From Deltaproteobacteria bacterium (GTDB taxonomy: Bacteria > Desulfobacterota > GWC2-55-46 > UBA9637): DNA of 48,316 nt. Shown one piece after another: positions 16,655-25,333 of the stretch. Location of the stretch: NCBI GenBank assembly GCA_016214995.1, contig JACRML010000063.1, positions 1 through 48,316 on the forward strand, written 5' to 3'. The first letter of the stretch is position 1. Each line of letters starts with the position of its first letter. The translations under genes were made by a program, and so were the position numbers. The notes under the pieces were generated by a model. The model saw nothing but the letters and a program-made list of their open reading frames with translations, did not search any database and was not told the origin of the DNA.

Positions 16655-18052
16655 ATGTTTGACAAATACAAAGACGAATGTGGTGTGTTCGGCATCTTTG
16701 GCCATCCTGAGGCTGCAAATATGGCATATCTGGGTCTTTATGCGCTTCAGCACAGAGGGCAGGAAAGCGCGGGCATTATTTCATCTGATGGTGCTCAACT
16801 CTACTCTCATAAGGCGATGGGTTTGGTGGCTGATATCTTCAGCGAGGATGTTTTAAAAAGGCTTCCCGGCTATGCCGCAATCGGCCATGTACGTTACTCC
16901 ACCACAGGAGGCAGCCATCTAAAAAATGCTCAGCCGTTTGTGGTCGACTATTCCAGAGGCGGTATTGCAGTCGCCTATAATGGAAATCTTGTGAATGCAG
17001 GTCTGCTCAGAGATGAGCTTGAGGCATACGGCTCAATATTTCAGTCAAGCGTGGATACCGAGATTATTGTTCATCTCATTGCCACATCAAAGGCCAATAC
17101 GCTTACCGACAGAATTGCGGATGCGCTCAAACAGGTGAAGGGCTCATATTCCCTTGTATTTCTTACAGAAACCCAGATGGTCGCCGTCCGGGACCCGAAC
17201 GGGTTCAGGCCGCTTGCGCTCGGAAGGCTGAAAGACGCATGGGTTGTGGCTTCGGAGACATGCGCATTCGATCTTATTGAGGCGGAGTATGTGAGGGATA
17301 TAGAGCCTGGGGAGATGCTGCTGTTAGACAGATTCAGCCCTAAATCATTCAGGCCGTTTGATAAGGCGCCATATACTCCATGCGTTTTTGAATTTATCTA
17401 TTTTGCGCGGCCGGACAGCAATATCTTTGGTGCGAATGTGTATGCTGTCAGGAAAAACCTTGGGAGGGAGCTTGCCAGGGAGAATCCAATAAAGGCAGAT
17501 GTTGTTATCCCTGTCCCTGATTCAGGCGTGCCTGCTGCCATCGGTTTTGCCGAGGAGTCTAGCATACCTTTTCAGATGGGTCTTATCAGAAGTCACTATG
17601 TTGGGAGGACATTTATAGAGCCCAAGGATGCCATAAGGCACTTCGGCGTAAAGATAAAACTGAATGCCGTGAAGGAGCTGCTTAAAGACAAGAAGGTTGT
17701 TGTCATTGACGATTCCATTGTCCGCGGCACTACCAGCAGAAAGATTGTTAAGATGATAAGAGACGCCGGGGCAAGGGAAGTCCACATGAGGATAAGCTCC
17801 CCGCCCACCACATGCCCATGTTTCTACGGCATAGACACGCCTACAAAAAAAGAACTTATTGCCTCCTCCCATACCCTTGATGAAATAAGCAAATACATTA
17901 CAGCAGATACCTTGAAATACTTAAGCGTAGAAGGCCTCTATAAGGCTGTATCAGATGCAGGCGCCAGCTTCTGCGACGCCTGTTTCACCGGAAAATATCC
18001 TGTAGCATTCCCTGCCGAAGGCAGAGAGCCGCAATTGGCGCTGTTTAAGTAG
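16655..18052 (+). CDS. purF: Amidophosphoribosyltransferase PurF
   Basis: The 465-residue enzyme catalyses the first committed step of purine synthesis, PRPP plus glutamine to phosphoribosylamine. The nucleophile Cys9 in [10 protein letters not shown] would be exposed by removal of a short propeptide. The glutaminase domain includes [10 protein letters not shown] and YNGNLVNA. The PRPP-binding loop is [14 protein letters not shown]. Cys pairs in [10 protein letters not shown] and [12 protein letters not shown] match the [4Fe-4S] cluster ligands of the Bacillus-type enzyme, suggesting oxygen sensitivity. It follows purL by 2 nt, so the two are co-transcribed. Confidence 0.95.
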   Translation: MFDKYKDECGVFGIFGHPEAANMAYLGLYALQHRGQESAGIISSDGAQLYSHKAMGLVADIFSEDVLKRLPGYAAIGHVRYSTTGGSHLKNAQPFVVDYSRGGIAVAYNGNLVNAGLLRDELEAYGSIFQSSVDTEIIVHLIATSKANTLTDRIADALKQVKGSYSLVFLTETQMVAVRDPNGFRPLALGRLKDAWVVASETCAFDLIEAEYVRDIEPGEMLLLDRFSPKSFRPFDKAPYTPCVFEFIYFARPDSNIFGANVYAVRKNLGRELARENPIKADVVIPVPDSGVPAAIGFAEESSIPFQMGLIRSHYVGRTFIEPKDAIRHFGVKIKLNAVKELLKDKKVVVIDDSIVRGTTSRKIVKMIRDAGAREVHMRISSPPTTCPCFYGIDTPTKKELIASSHTLDEISKYITADTLKYLSVEGLYKAVSDAGASFCDACFTGKYPVAFPAEGREPQLALFK

Positions 18053-18106
18053 CATAAATAAACCCATATTATGAAGGGAAGGTTTGGGTTGAAGAAGTGA
18101 ACTATC

Positions 18107-18592
18107 ATGCTTGATTATCTTGCTATATTCAAAAAATTGAACGAAAAAGGCATCAGGTATATTGTTGTCGGGGGGCTTGCAGTTAACCTTTATGGCATCC
18201 CGAGGATGACATACGACATAGACCTGCTCCTTGACCTTGAAGACGAAAACATAAAGGAGTTTTTGCAATTATTAAAGGGATGGGGATTTAAACCCAAGGT
18301 TTCTGTAGATATTATGGATTTTGCAAAAAAAGAAATCAGGGAAAACTGGATAAAAAATAAGCATATGAAGGCATTTAATCTTGTAAATCCCAAGTGGGCA
18401 ATCTCGGAGATAGATATAGTGATTGACGCGCCTGTGGATTATGATAAGGCACATAAAAGTGTTAAATGTATTAAAATTCATGATGTTTCTATCCCTGTAA
18501 TATCGATTGATGACCTGATAAAGATGAAACAGATTACAGAGCGGCAGCAGGACAAGGCAGACTTGAGATACTTAAGGAAACTGAAAAAATGA
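18107..18592 (+). CDS. Nucleotidyltransferase-fold protein
   Basis: The 161-residue protein carries the signature VVGGLAVNLYGIPRMTYDID, a GG helix-turn followed by the DxD pair (DID), near residues 20-42. A second acidic residue lies in SEIDIVIDAP, followed by VISIDDLIKMKQITERQQDK. This resembles the DUF6036/MNT group of minimal nucleotidyltransferases, which often pair with small helical proteins in toxin-antitoxin modules. The next ORF (18589-18765) overlaps its stop as ATGA, making a two-gene unit. The substrate is unknown. Confidence 0.75.
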   Translation: MLDYLAIFKKLNEKGIRYIVVGGLAVNLYGIPRMTYDIDLLLDLEDENIKEFLQLLKGWGFKPKVSVDIMDFAKKEIRENWIKNKHMKAFNLVNPKWAISEIDIVIDAPVDYDKAHKSVKCIKIHDVSIPVISIDDLIKMKQITERQQDKADLRYLRKLKK

Positions 18593-18765
18593 GAAGAAAT
18601 AAAACCAAAGGCTTTAACTACTATTTAGCCAAAGAGGCAATAGAGCAATATAGGGGAAAGCCCCGTGCTCTCAGGCTTAAATGGCTGTATATGGGAAACC
18701 TTTTGCGTAAGGGTTATAGTAAAGATGTTATTAAGATTCAGGATAAATTCAGGGAAGGAAAGTAA
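18589..18765 (+). CDS. Small partner of the 18107 nucleotidyltransferase
   Basis: This is a 58-residue basic helical ORF (MRRNKTKGFNYYLAKEAIEQ … KWLYMGNLLRKGYSKDVIKI). Its ATG overlaps the stop codon of the upstream nucleotidyltransferase (ATGA), which indicates translational coupling. The composition is protein-like. It may be a cognate partner or modification target of the enzyme. I do not recognise the family. Confidence 0.6.
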   Translation: MRRNKTKGFNYYLAKEAIEQYRGKPRALRLKWLYMGNLLRKGYSKDVIKIQDKFREGK

Positions 18766-18817
18766 ACCCCGTTAGAAGTCCCCAATGTCGGCGATATTTG
18801 GTTATTTTATTTCTCAT

Positions 18818-18847
18818 GCGGGTTCAATTTTGCAAACCTGAACCCGC
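18818..18847. repeat. Hairpin with GCGGGTTCA arms
   Basis: GCGGGTTCA and TGAACCCGC form a perfect 9-bp stem with a 12-nt loop, 14 nt before the next gene. There is no U-tract. It is probably a REP-like repeat. Confidence 0.55.
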
Positions 18848-18861
18848 AAAAGGATAAAACA

Positions 18862-19113
18862 ATGAAGGATACACATCCGGAGATAGAAGAACTGTCTTTC
18901 AGGATGATGATGGAGAAAAGCGGCGAGGAGCGGCTGAAGATGGGATTGGAGATGTGTAATACGGCAAAAAGATTGGTAATCGCATCTATCATCCATGAAA
19001 ATCCTGATGCATTACGTGGAGAAATAAAATCCAAAATGTTTGACAGGTTTTATGAAAATGATTTACCGCAAGAGGTCAGACAAAATGTTATGAAAAGTAT
19101 GAGAGATAGGTGA
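18862..19113 (+). CDS. Small helical protein (nucleotidyltransferase-partner type)
   Basis: The 83-residue protein begins MKDTHPEIEELSFRMMMEKS and continues GEERLKMGLEMCNTAKRLVI and SKMFDRFYENDLPQEVRQNV. Proteins of this pattern are often encoded next to minimal nucleotidyltransferases. Here the adjacent one already has its own partner, so this may be a leftover half of another module. AAAGGA precedes the ATG. Its stop overlaps the next gene as TGATG. Confidence 0.55.
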   Translation: MKDTHPEIEELSFRMMMEKSGEERLKMGLEMCNTAKRLVIASIIHENPDALRGEIKSKMFDRFYENDLPQEVRQNVMKSMRDR

Positions 19114-19949
19114 TGAAAAAGTTTCTAACAACAATTCTATTCCTTGCTCCACTCTTATCCCATGCCTCTGAGACTCCAATCCCTGATAAAAACATTCAAG
19201 GACAGGTCTGGGCTGAGGCCGACGGCGAGGCATATATGAGCGAGATAGATACGCCGAAAGATGTTATGGCAAGGGCAAAGAGGGATGCGAAGAGCAAGGC
19301 GGTGGAGCAGGCTGTCGAGACATTTATAAAGTCGCATACCATTGTATCAAACAATCAGGTTGCTGAGGATTTGATTTATGCGGCAGTCAGGGGAAAGATA
19401 GATAAGGTTGAGGTCATCAAAGAAGGATGGGATGAAAAAGATAGAAATCTTTACAGGGTAAAACTTAAAGCCCTTGTTAAACCCGTTTATTCTGAGAAAG
19501 GAGAAGGCATATCAGTAAAACTTTCTCTATCAAAGACTGAATTAAAAGAAGGCGAAGAGGTAAAGATATTTTATCAGGCAAGCAACGACTGCTATATTTA
19601 TATATTTTCAGTTGCAGCAGACGGTTCTGTGACGCTGCTCTTGCCCAATTCAATCAATGTTGATAACAGCGTTAAGGCAGGCAAGGGCTATCAGTTTCTT
19701 TCTGACGAAAAAATAAAATTGCAGGCGCAGTTTCTGCCGGGGCATAAGGAAAAGACAGCAGAGGAGAAAATAAAGATTATCGCAACGAGGCAGAAAGAGG
19801 ATATAATACCGCTCGGATTTCAGCAAGGTTTTTTCAAGGTCTATGACGCAAAATCAACAGGCATGATAAGCGATTTGGTAAAGAGGCTTAACCAGCTTGA
19901 GCCTGCTGATTGGACAGAGGCAACAGCGGTGTATGTGTTAAAAAGGTAA
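19113..19949 (+). CDS. Exported DUF4384-domain protein
   Basis: The 278-residue protein has a signal peptide (MKKFLTTILFLAPLLSHAS). The N-terminal half resembles LPP20/FlgT-like regions (WAEADGEAYMSEIDTPKDVM, RAKRDAKSKAVEQAVETFI). The second half is DUF4384-like (VKLSLSKTELKEGEEVKIFY, CYIYIFSVAADGSVTLLLPN), a beta-rich domain found in secreted proteins. The start was taken as ATG overlapping the previous stop. It probably works in the envelope; the role is not known. Confidence 0.75.
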   Translation: MKKFLTTILFLAPLLSHASETPIPDKNIQGQVWAEADGEAYMSEIDTPKDVMARAKRDAKSKAVEQAVETFIKSHTIVSNNQVAEDLIYAAVRGKIDKVEVIKEGWDEKDRNLYRVKLKALVKPVYSEKGEGISVKLSLSKTELKEGEEVKIFYQASNDCYIYIFSVAADGSVTLLLPNSINVDNSVKAGKGYQFLSDEKIKLQAQFLPGHKEKTAEEKIKIIATRQKEDIIPLGFQQGFFKVYDAKSTGMISDLVKRLNQLEPADWTEATAVYVLKR

Positions 19950-19958
19950 ACTGCTGAG

Positions 19959-20082
19959 CCTCTTGCAAAAGTCCCAATTCTGTCCCGCAGAGTTTTTGAG
20001 CGGGAATCTGCCCCCGATAGGTTCAGTCGGGGGCAGATTCCCGATAAAGGCATTCGGGGATGACAAACAGTTTTGCAAGAGG
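19959..20082. repeat. 124-bp nested palindromic element
   Basis: Outer arms CCTCTTGCAAAA (19959-19970) and TTTTGCAAGAGG (20071-20082) are perfect terminal inverted repeats. Inside is a strong hairpin with arms GGGAATCTGCCCCCGA and TCGGGGGCAGATTCCC. It has no ORF. The structure is typical of a MITE or a stable RNA-forming repeat. Confidence 0.75.
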
Positions 20083-20112
20083 ATCTGCTGTCAGATTTTA
20101 AGGATTTCTATC

Positions 20113-20313
20113 ATGCGTTCAAAGATTATAGAACAACTCAAGAAAGAAGAACGGAGGGCATTTCGTAAACTTGACCCTGCTGCAAGGGTGTCGAGGATGG
20201 AAAAACTTCTGCATGAGGTCATTTCCATTAAGGCAAAAGAACAAGGGGTGTCGGAAGGTGAAATCTATCAGCGATACATTGAACGTGATAAGAAGCGCCG
20301 CCGCGGAGTTTGA
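20113..20313 (+). CDS. Small partner ORF of the 20285 nucleotidyltransferase
   Basis: The 66-residue basic helical protein (MRSKIIEQLKKEERRAFRKL, VSRMEKLLHEVISIKAKEQG) ends at 20313 and overlaps the start region of the nucleotidyltransferase by about 29 nt. The order, small ORF then nucleotidyltransferase with overlap, repeats that at 1764-1083. It is a candidate antitoxin or adaptor; no named family is recognised. Confidence 0.55.
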   Translation: MRSKIIEQLKKEERRAFRKLDPAARVSRMEKLLHEVISIKAKEQGVSEGEIYQRYIERDKKRRRGV

Positions 20314-20860
20314 ACAAGAAACACATAAAGAGGCTCTGATTGCCTTAATAGGCGGCTATGCTGTTATCTTTCATGGGGTTGAGAGAACAACTCTGGACAT
20401 AGATGTTTGTTTTTATTCTGAAGAAAAAAGCCCCGGCGTGTCTTTTTACAGATTCTTAAAGAAATTCCTTTCGACAAGATTTAAACTACGCTTTCTGGAA
20501 GCAAGCAAAGACCTGTCAGACCCGCTCAAGCATGACCTGATAATCATAGATGATGTAAAAAGAGAATATCCAAAAATTGATGTCTTGCTGGTTCGTTACA
20601 AATGGGAATTGGAAGGATTAAGGCAGGCAAAGTTTATTGATAAGCTTTCTTTCCCGATAATGCCGCTGCCTTACCTTCTAACCATGAAACTTAAAGCAGG
20701 CGGCAGAAAGGATGAACTGGATGTGATAGAAATCCTCAAGTGGATGCCTGCGAGAGAAATGAAAAAGACAAAAGAACTTGCAAAAAAAGCAGGAAAGAAA
20801 AATCATATGAGAAAAAGGATGTCATTCTTGCCTCCGGCAAGAAGAGTGATTTTTACATAG
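20285..20860 (+). CDS. Nucleotidyltransferase-fold protein
   Basis: About 191 residues from GTG at 20285 (TTG at 20279 is also possible). The signature ALIGGYAVIFHGVERTTLDI is followed by DVCF, giving the GG turn and DxD pair, with a third acidic segment at KIDVLLVRY. It is preceded by an overlapping small ORF. Its 3' end overlaps pyrE by 121 nt in another frame, and its last 20 residues (NHMRKRMSFLPPARRVIFT) are pyrE sequence read out of frame. The natural C-terminus was probably lost in a recombination that joined the module to pyrE. Confidence 0.7.
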   Translation: MIRSAAAEFEQETHKEALIALIGGYAVIFHGVERTTLDIDVCFYSEEKSPGVSFYRFLKKFLSTRFKLRFLEASKDLSDPLKHDLIIIDDVKREYPKIDVLLVRYKWELEGLRQAKFIDKLSFPIMPLPYLLTMKLKAGGRKDELDVIEILKWMPAREMKKTKELAKKAGKKNHMRKRMSFLPPARRVIFT

Positions 20861-21312
20861 ACTGCCGCCAGACAACCCTGCACCCTGAAGGGGCGTATCT
20901 TGTTGGCAAAATCCTTTATGATATGGTAAAGGGATTAGACAGCAAAGTGGAGGCGGTGGGCGGCCCTACAATGGGTGCAGACCCAATTGCAACCGCCGTA
21001 TCAGTTGTGAGTCAAGTTGAAGGCAACCCGCTTCCGGCCTTTATTGTAAGGAAAGAGCCAAAAAAACACGGCCTTGGCCAATGGATAGAGGGAAAGAAAA
21101 ACCTTGCCAACGGCGCAAAGGTTGCTATAGTTGAAGATGTAGTAACAACAGGCGGCTCATCTGTTCAGGCGGTAAAGAGGGCTGAGGAGGAGGGCTTAAA
21201 GGTGGTTGCTGTTTTTGCCATGGTTGACAGGGAAGAAGGCGGCGCAGAAAAGATAAGAGAGGCAGGTTATGAGTTTAAGGCGATATTTACAAAAAGGGAT
21301 GTTATCAGTTAA
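20740..21312 (+). CDS. pyrE: Orotate phosphoribosyltransferase PyrE
   Basis: The enzyme joins orotate and PRPP to make OMP in pyrimidine synthesis. The core is clear: VILASGKKSDFYIDCRQTTL, GPTMGADPIATAVS, IVRKEPKKHGLG and the PRPP loop VAIVEDVVTTGGSSVQA. The conserved part begins at about KEKSYEKKDVILASG. The preceding 20 residues (from the GTG at 20740) are read from inside the upstream nucleotidyltransferase gene and do not resemble a normal PyrE N-terminus. The only in-frame start is that GTG, without a good ribosome site, so translation may be coupled. The function is probably retained but the first dozen native residues look replaced. Confidence 0.85.
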   Translation: MDACERNEKDKRTCKKSRKEKSYEKKDVILASGKKSDFYIDCRQTTLHPEGAYLVGKILYDMVKGLDSKVEAVGGPTMGADPIATAVSVVSQVEGNPLPAFIVRKEPKKHGLGQWIEGKKNLANGAKVAIVEDVVTTGGSSVQAVKRAEEEGLKVVAVFAMVDREEGGAEKIREAGYEFKAIFTKRDVIS

Positions 21313-21967
21313 CAGTTGTCAGTTAACAGTTATCAGTTATCAGTTATCAGTTATCAATAAATTAAAACTGTTCACTGTTTTTTGCCTACTGCTCACTGTC
21401 TTCACAGGCTGCACCGCACAACAAGAGGCGATAAAACCGTCATTGGGATATTTTGACATTTTACCCCAGATGACAAAGGATAAAAAGGTTATAGATAATC
21501 TGGACAGCAAATTATTTATATATGCAACTTATAAGAATTGGACTTTAAGAGAGGCATATGCGGATGAGTATGCAAGACGTTACCAGATGGATACTTCACA
21601 GAAAGAAAGACTCAATTCATCCGAGAAGGAACTGGATGAAAGATTTAATGAGTTCTTTATAGCGGTATATACCCCTGATGAAAGATGGAATGATTTTAAT
21701 ACCCCGGAGTCCATCTGGAAGATTTATCTGGAAGATGAAAAAGGGAGCAGAGTTTCTCCGGTTGGAATTACAAAAGTGGATGTAAACAGCCCGCTTGTAA
21801 GAGAGTTTTATCCATATCTTGACCTGTGGAGTTCTGGTTATATTATAAGGTTTCCAAAGTATACGATTGTTGCTGAAGAGCCGTTTCCTAGAAAGGATGC
21901 AGGCTATCTCAAACTTATAATAACAGGTGTTGTGGGAAGTGCAGAATTGGAGTGGCAGATGAGATAA
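21299..21967 (+). CDS. Putative lipoprotein
   Basis: The protein has about 222 residues from ATG at 21299, which overlaps the pyrE end. A lipoprotein signal is readable (LKLFTVFCLLLTVFTGCTAQ), with Cys about 37 residues in. The region before it is encoded by tandem TTATCAG repeats at 21305-21356, so the true start may be later or the repeats have extended it. The mature part (GYFDILPQMTKDKKVIDNLD, DERWNDFNTPESIWKIYLED) is not recognised. It is likely an outer-membrane-attached periplasmic protein. The envelope and signalling genes follow. Confidence 0.6.
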   Translation: MLSVNSCQLTVISYQLSVINKLKLFTVFCLLLTVFTGCTAQQEAIKPSLGYFDILPQMTKDKKVIDNLDSKLFIYATYKNWTLREAYADEYARRYQMDTSQKERLNSSEKELDERFNEFFIAVYTPDERWNDFNTPESIWKIYLEDEKGSRVSPVGITKVDVNSPLVREFYPYLDLWSSGYIIRFPKYTIVAEEPFPRKDAGYLKLIITGVVGSAELEWQMR

Positions 21968-22043
21968 TTTACGAATTACGAATTACGATTTTAAAATGCT
22001 CAAGCCTTGCAGTCTTTCAATCGTAAATCTAAAATCGTAAATC
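21963..22043. repeat. AT-rich dispersed repeat with TTTACGAATTACGA units
   Basis: Tandem TTACGAA units (21968-21990) are followed by inverted ATCGTAAATCTAAAATCGTA (22020-22039). Related sequences lie at 25259-25330 and 34105-34140. The inverted partners could form a hairpin between genes. No coding. Confidence 0.6.
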
Positions 22044-22060
22044 AAGAAGGGGAGGTTTCT

Positions 22061-23131
22061 ATGCGCAAGATATTTTTTATTGTTTTAGCCTTAATCTCTG
22101 CCTATTGCCTGCTGTCTGCTGCATGCTCTTTTGCAGCCATCGGCAATATATCAAAAGGCAGCGGCGCAATATATTTTAAGGCCAAAGCAGGGAAAAAGTG
22201 GGCTGCCGCAACAGCAGGGGCGGAGATAAATGAAGGCGACAGGATAAAGACCGGAAAAGACGGCAGGATTGAGCTTGCGTTGCAGGATGGCAGCAAACTT
22301 ACCGTAGGAAATAATACGGAAATGGAGATAACAAGATTTCTGCTGGATAAGGATAAAAATAAGAGGGGCGCAACTATCTTTCTTGTTCAGGGAAAGTTAA
22401 GGGCAATAGTTGCTAAATTTACCGGCAAGACAGATATGAAGGTCAAAACCCCGACAGCGGTTGCAGGGGTAAAAGGGACTGATTTTATTGTGATGAATGA
22501 AGGGAAGGCAAATGTTCTGTTTGGCCACGAGGGGGCAGTTGAGGTTAAAGGTAAGGATAAAGAATCGGTTGCGCTTTCACCCGATACAATGACTGAGAAT
22601 ACGCAGGGACATACGCCTATTGCCCCTGTTAAGGTAGAGCCGAATACGCCTTTAGCAGATGCAAGGAAGCAGCTTGAGGCTGTAACTGATGTAGATACCC
22701 CTGTAGAATGGCAGACAACAAAAAACCTGCCGATTATACTTGCAAGATGGAATATAAATTATGGTCACTATCTTGCTGACAGTGGTAAATATAAGGAGGC
22801 CCTGGAAGTCTTTCAGATAGCGGCTGATTTGACTGATATGCCAGAAATAGGCGCAGAAAGCCGTGCTCAGCGCGGTACAGTTTTTTCAAGAAACTTAAGT
22901 CTTCCGCAGGATGCGCTGAAAGAGTACCAAATTGTGCTTGACAAATATCCACAGATGGCCCAGGCCGAAAATGCCCTCTTTTCCATCGGTATGATATATA
23001 AGGACATCGGCGAAAAGGAGAAGGCAACGGAATATCTGCAAAAATATCTTAAACAATATCCGCAAGGCAAGCATTCATCTACGGTAGAACTGCTTATCAA
23101 AGAACTTGAAAAGGAAGAAAATAAACAGTGA
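22061..23131 (+). CDS. Exported FecR-domain and TPR protein
   Basis: The 356-residue protein has a signal peptide (MRKIFFIVLALISAYCLLSA) and a FecR-like domain (AEINEGDRIKTGKDGRIELA, LQDGSKLTVGNNTEME, VKTPTAVAGVKGTDFIV). The C-terminal part contains tetratricopeptide repeats (YLADSGKYKEALEVFQIAAD, IGEKEKATEYLQKYLKQYPQ). GGGGAGG lies just upstream of ATG at 22061. Its stop overlaps the GTG start of the adenylate cyclase, so the two are coupled. FecR/CHASE2-cyclase pairs are common in envelope signalling; the ligand is unknown. Confidence 0.8.
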   Translation: MRKIFFIVLALISAYCLLSAACSFAAIGNISKGSGAIYFKAKAGKKWAAATAGAEINEGDRIKTGKDGRIELALQDGSKLTVGNNTEMEITRFLLDKDKNKRGATIFLVQGKLRAIVAKFTGKTDMKVKTPTAVAGVKGTDFIVMNEGKANVLFGHEGAVEVKGKDKESVALSPDTMTENTQGHTPIAPVKVEPNTPLADARKQLEAVTDVDTPVEWQTTKNLPIILARWNINYGHYLADSGKYKEALEVFQIAADLTDMPEIGAESRAQRGTVFSRNLSLPQDALKEYQIVLDKYPQMAQAENALFSIGMIYKDIGEKEKATEYLQKYLKQYPQGKHSSTVELLIKELEKEENKQ

Positions 23132-25260
23132 GAAAAGGCTCAGGTTTTATCGGCAATAAATTATGGATTTTTCTCTTGTGCGGAATATTCGCATCTGTGT
23201 TTGCATTAGTCATTTATAAGATAAAACCTCCTTTTATTAATGGGATTGACCAGATAGCCAGCGATGCCAGATTCAAGGCGCGGGGAAAGGTGTCCCCCGT
23301 CACGGAAGTGGCTATTGTTGCTATAGATGAAAAGAGTGTGAATGAGCTTGGAAGGTGGCCGTGGTCAAGAGCAACTATGGCAAAGCTTGTCAAAGGTCTG
23401 GAACCGGCAAAGGTTGTAGCATTTGATATAGTTTTTTCAGAGCCTGAAACAAAAGAAAGGGATAGAAGCCTTGGAGATGCCGTAAAAAAAGCCGGGAATA
23501 TAGTAATGGGCTATTTTTTAAGGGAAGAGGCAAACAAGGCTCCTGACCCTGAGGCCATGAATCAACTAGACCGCTCAAAGATAAAATTAGTAAAGATGAT
23601 AGAAGAGGTTGATTCCATTCCGGTTCCTGAACTTCCCGGCATTGAAACAAATATTCCTGCGGTTGGAAAAGGGGCGATTGGATTCGGCCTGTTTAATATT
23701 TTTCCTGATGAAAATGACGGGGTAATAAGGAAATCTCAGCTTGTTTTTTTGTATGAGGGGGAGCTATATCCATCCCTTGCGCTTGAGTCGCTTAAGCATT
23801 ATCTGAAAGGAGATATTGTTTTAAACATTGCGTCCTACGGTGTGGACAGCCTTTTTATAAATGATAAAAGGCTGCCAGTGGATGAATATGGCCGCTTTTC
23901 GTTAAATTTTTACGGCAGTGGCGGGACATTTCCAACATATTCGGCAGTTGATATTATCAAGGGTGAACTGCCCAAAGAGGCTATTGAAGGCAAGATAATT
24001 TTTATAGGTGCAACAGAAAAAGGGATATATGATTTGAGAGTGACACCTTTGGATCCGATATATCCAGGAGTTGAGGTTCATGCAACAGTTGCCGGCAATG
24101 TGCTGGAAGGAAGATTTTTAACATATGATAACAGGGTCATTGCCTTAGATATATTTTTAATGATTTTTTTACCCATTGGCCTATGCTTGGCCCTTACATG
24201 GGTTCACCGGACATTTATAAGCCTTGCCATATTTCTCAGCTTCCTTTCCTTTCATATACTTACCAATTTCTACCTTTTTTCTTCATACAATATTATTCCA
24301 AGTGCAGTCTATCCATTTCTTAGCTTATTCCTTGCATACCTTCTGGCAGAGGCATATAGAAACATTGTTGTGGAAAGCAAGGGACGTTATCTGAAAAAGG
24401 CATTTGCACTTATGGTTTCTCCTGAACTTGTTTCTGAGATATTAAAAGACCCTGACAGACTAAAGCTCGGAGGGGAGAAAAGGGAGATAACCACTTTATT
24501 CTCAGATATCAGGGGGTTCACAACTTTATCAGAGAAACTTTCTCCTGAAGAATTGGTTGCCATATTAAATGAATATCTGAGCCCTATGACTAATATAGTT
24601 CTGGAAGAGGGCGGAACCTTGAATAAATATATAGGCGATGCCATTATGGTTCTCTGCAATGCGCCCCTTGATCTTTCAGACCATCCAAAGAAGGGTTGTA
24701 TTATTGCCCTTAGATGGGTGAAAGAATTGGAAAAATTGAACCAAGAGTGGAAGGAAAAAGGTCACCCGCCGCTCGGCATAGGTGTGGGTGTCAACACAGG
24801 CGATGCGGTTATAGGAAATATGGGCGGCGACCTGCGTTTTGAATACACTGCAATTGGGGATACGGTAAATCTTGCATCGCGGCTTGAAGGAATGAATAAG
24901 GTATATGGTACAGTAATAATTGCAACAGAAAGCACTCAGAAGCTGGTGCAAAATGATTTTCTGTTCAGAGAACTCGACATGGTTAGGGTAAAGGGGAAGG
25001 AGAAACCTGTGGCGATTTATGAGTTGATGGATGTTCTTCCGGGTGATGCAGTAAAGGTTGAGATTGCCGTTTCTTTCTCTCAAGCCCTTTCTCTTTATAA
25101 AAGCCGCAGATTTGAAGAGGCAAAGGCAGGGTTTGATGCCATATTGCATAAATTTCCCAAAGACGGTCCAGCCAATTTATATGTTCAAAGATGCGAGGAT
25201 TATCTCAAAGCGCCTCCCTCTCCTGATTGGGATGGTGTGTATGTTGCAAAGACGAAATGA
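23128..25260 (+). CDS. CHASE2-domain class III adenylate cyclase
   Basis: The 710-residue protein has an N-terminal membrane helix and an extracytoplasmic CHASE2 sensor (DQIASDARFKARGKVSPVTE, VAFDIVFSEPETKERDRSLG, KIIFIGATEKGIYDLRVTPL). About three membrane helices follow near 335-410, and then a cyclase domain. The catalytic domain has the metal-binding Asp in LFSDIRGFTTLSEKLSPEEL, the substrate Lys in GGTLNKYIGDAIM and the segment EYTAIGDTVNLASRLEGMNK, consistent with ATP as substrate. The end has a TPR-like repeat. The start is a GTG overlapping the FecR stop. Next downstream is an MscS channel with a cyclic-nucleotide-binding domain, a likely target of the cAMP made here. Confidence 0.9.
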   Translation: MRKGSGFIGNKLWIFLLCGIFASVFALVIYKIKPPFINGIDQIASDARFKARGKVSPVTEVAIVAIDEKSVNELGRWPWSRATMAKLVKGLEPAKVVAFDIVFSEPETKERDRSLGDAVKKAGNIVMGYFLREEANKAPDPEAMNQLDRSKIKLVKMIEEVDSIPVPELPGIETNIPAVGKGAIGFGLFNIFPDENDGVIRKSQLVFLYEGELYPSLALESLKHYLKGDIVLNIASYGVDSLFINDKRLPVDEYGRFSLNFYGSGGTFPTYSAVDIIKGELPKEAIEGKIIFIGATEKGIYDLRVTPLDPIYPGVEVHATVAGNVLEGRFLTYDNRVIALDIFLMIFLPIGLCLALTWVHRTFISLAIFLSFLSFHILTNFYLFSSYNIIPSAVYPFLSLFLAYLLAEAYRNIVVESKGRYLKKAFALMVSPELVSEILKDPDRLKLGGEKREITTLFSDIRGFTTLSEKLSPEELVAILNEYLSPMTNIVLEEGGTLNKYIGDAIMVLCNAPLDLSDHPKKGCIIALRWVKELEKLNQEWKEKGHPPLGIGVGVNTGDAVIGNMGGDLRFEYTAIGDTVNLASRLEGMNKVYGTVIIATESTQKLVQNDFLFRELDMVRVKGKEKPVAIYELMDVLPGDAVKVEIAVSFSQALSLYKSRRFEEAKAGFDAILHKFPKDGPANLYVQRCEDYLKAPPSPDWDGVYVAKTK

Positions 25261-25330
25261 TTTACGAATTACGATTTACGAATTGTGATTTAAAAAATCT
25301 AAAATCGTAAATCTAAAATCGTAAATTTAT
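25259..25330. repeat. AT-rich dispersed repeat, second copy
   Basis: ATTTACGAATTACGATTTAC is followed by ATCTAAAATCGTAAATCTAA and AATCGTAAAT. The halves are inverted partners, as at 21963-22043. It fills the gap between the cyclase and channel genes. Confidence 0.6.
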
Positions 25331-25333
25331 CAT

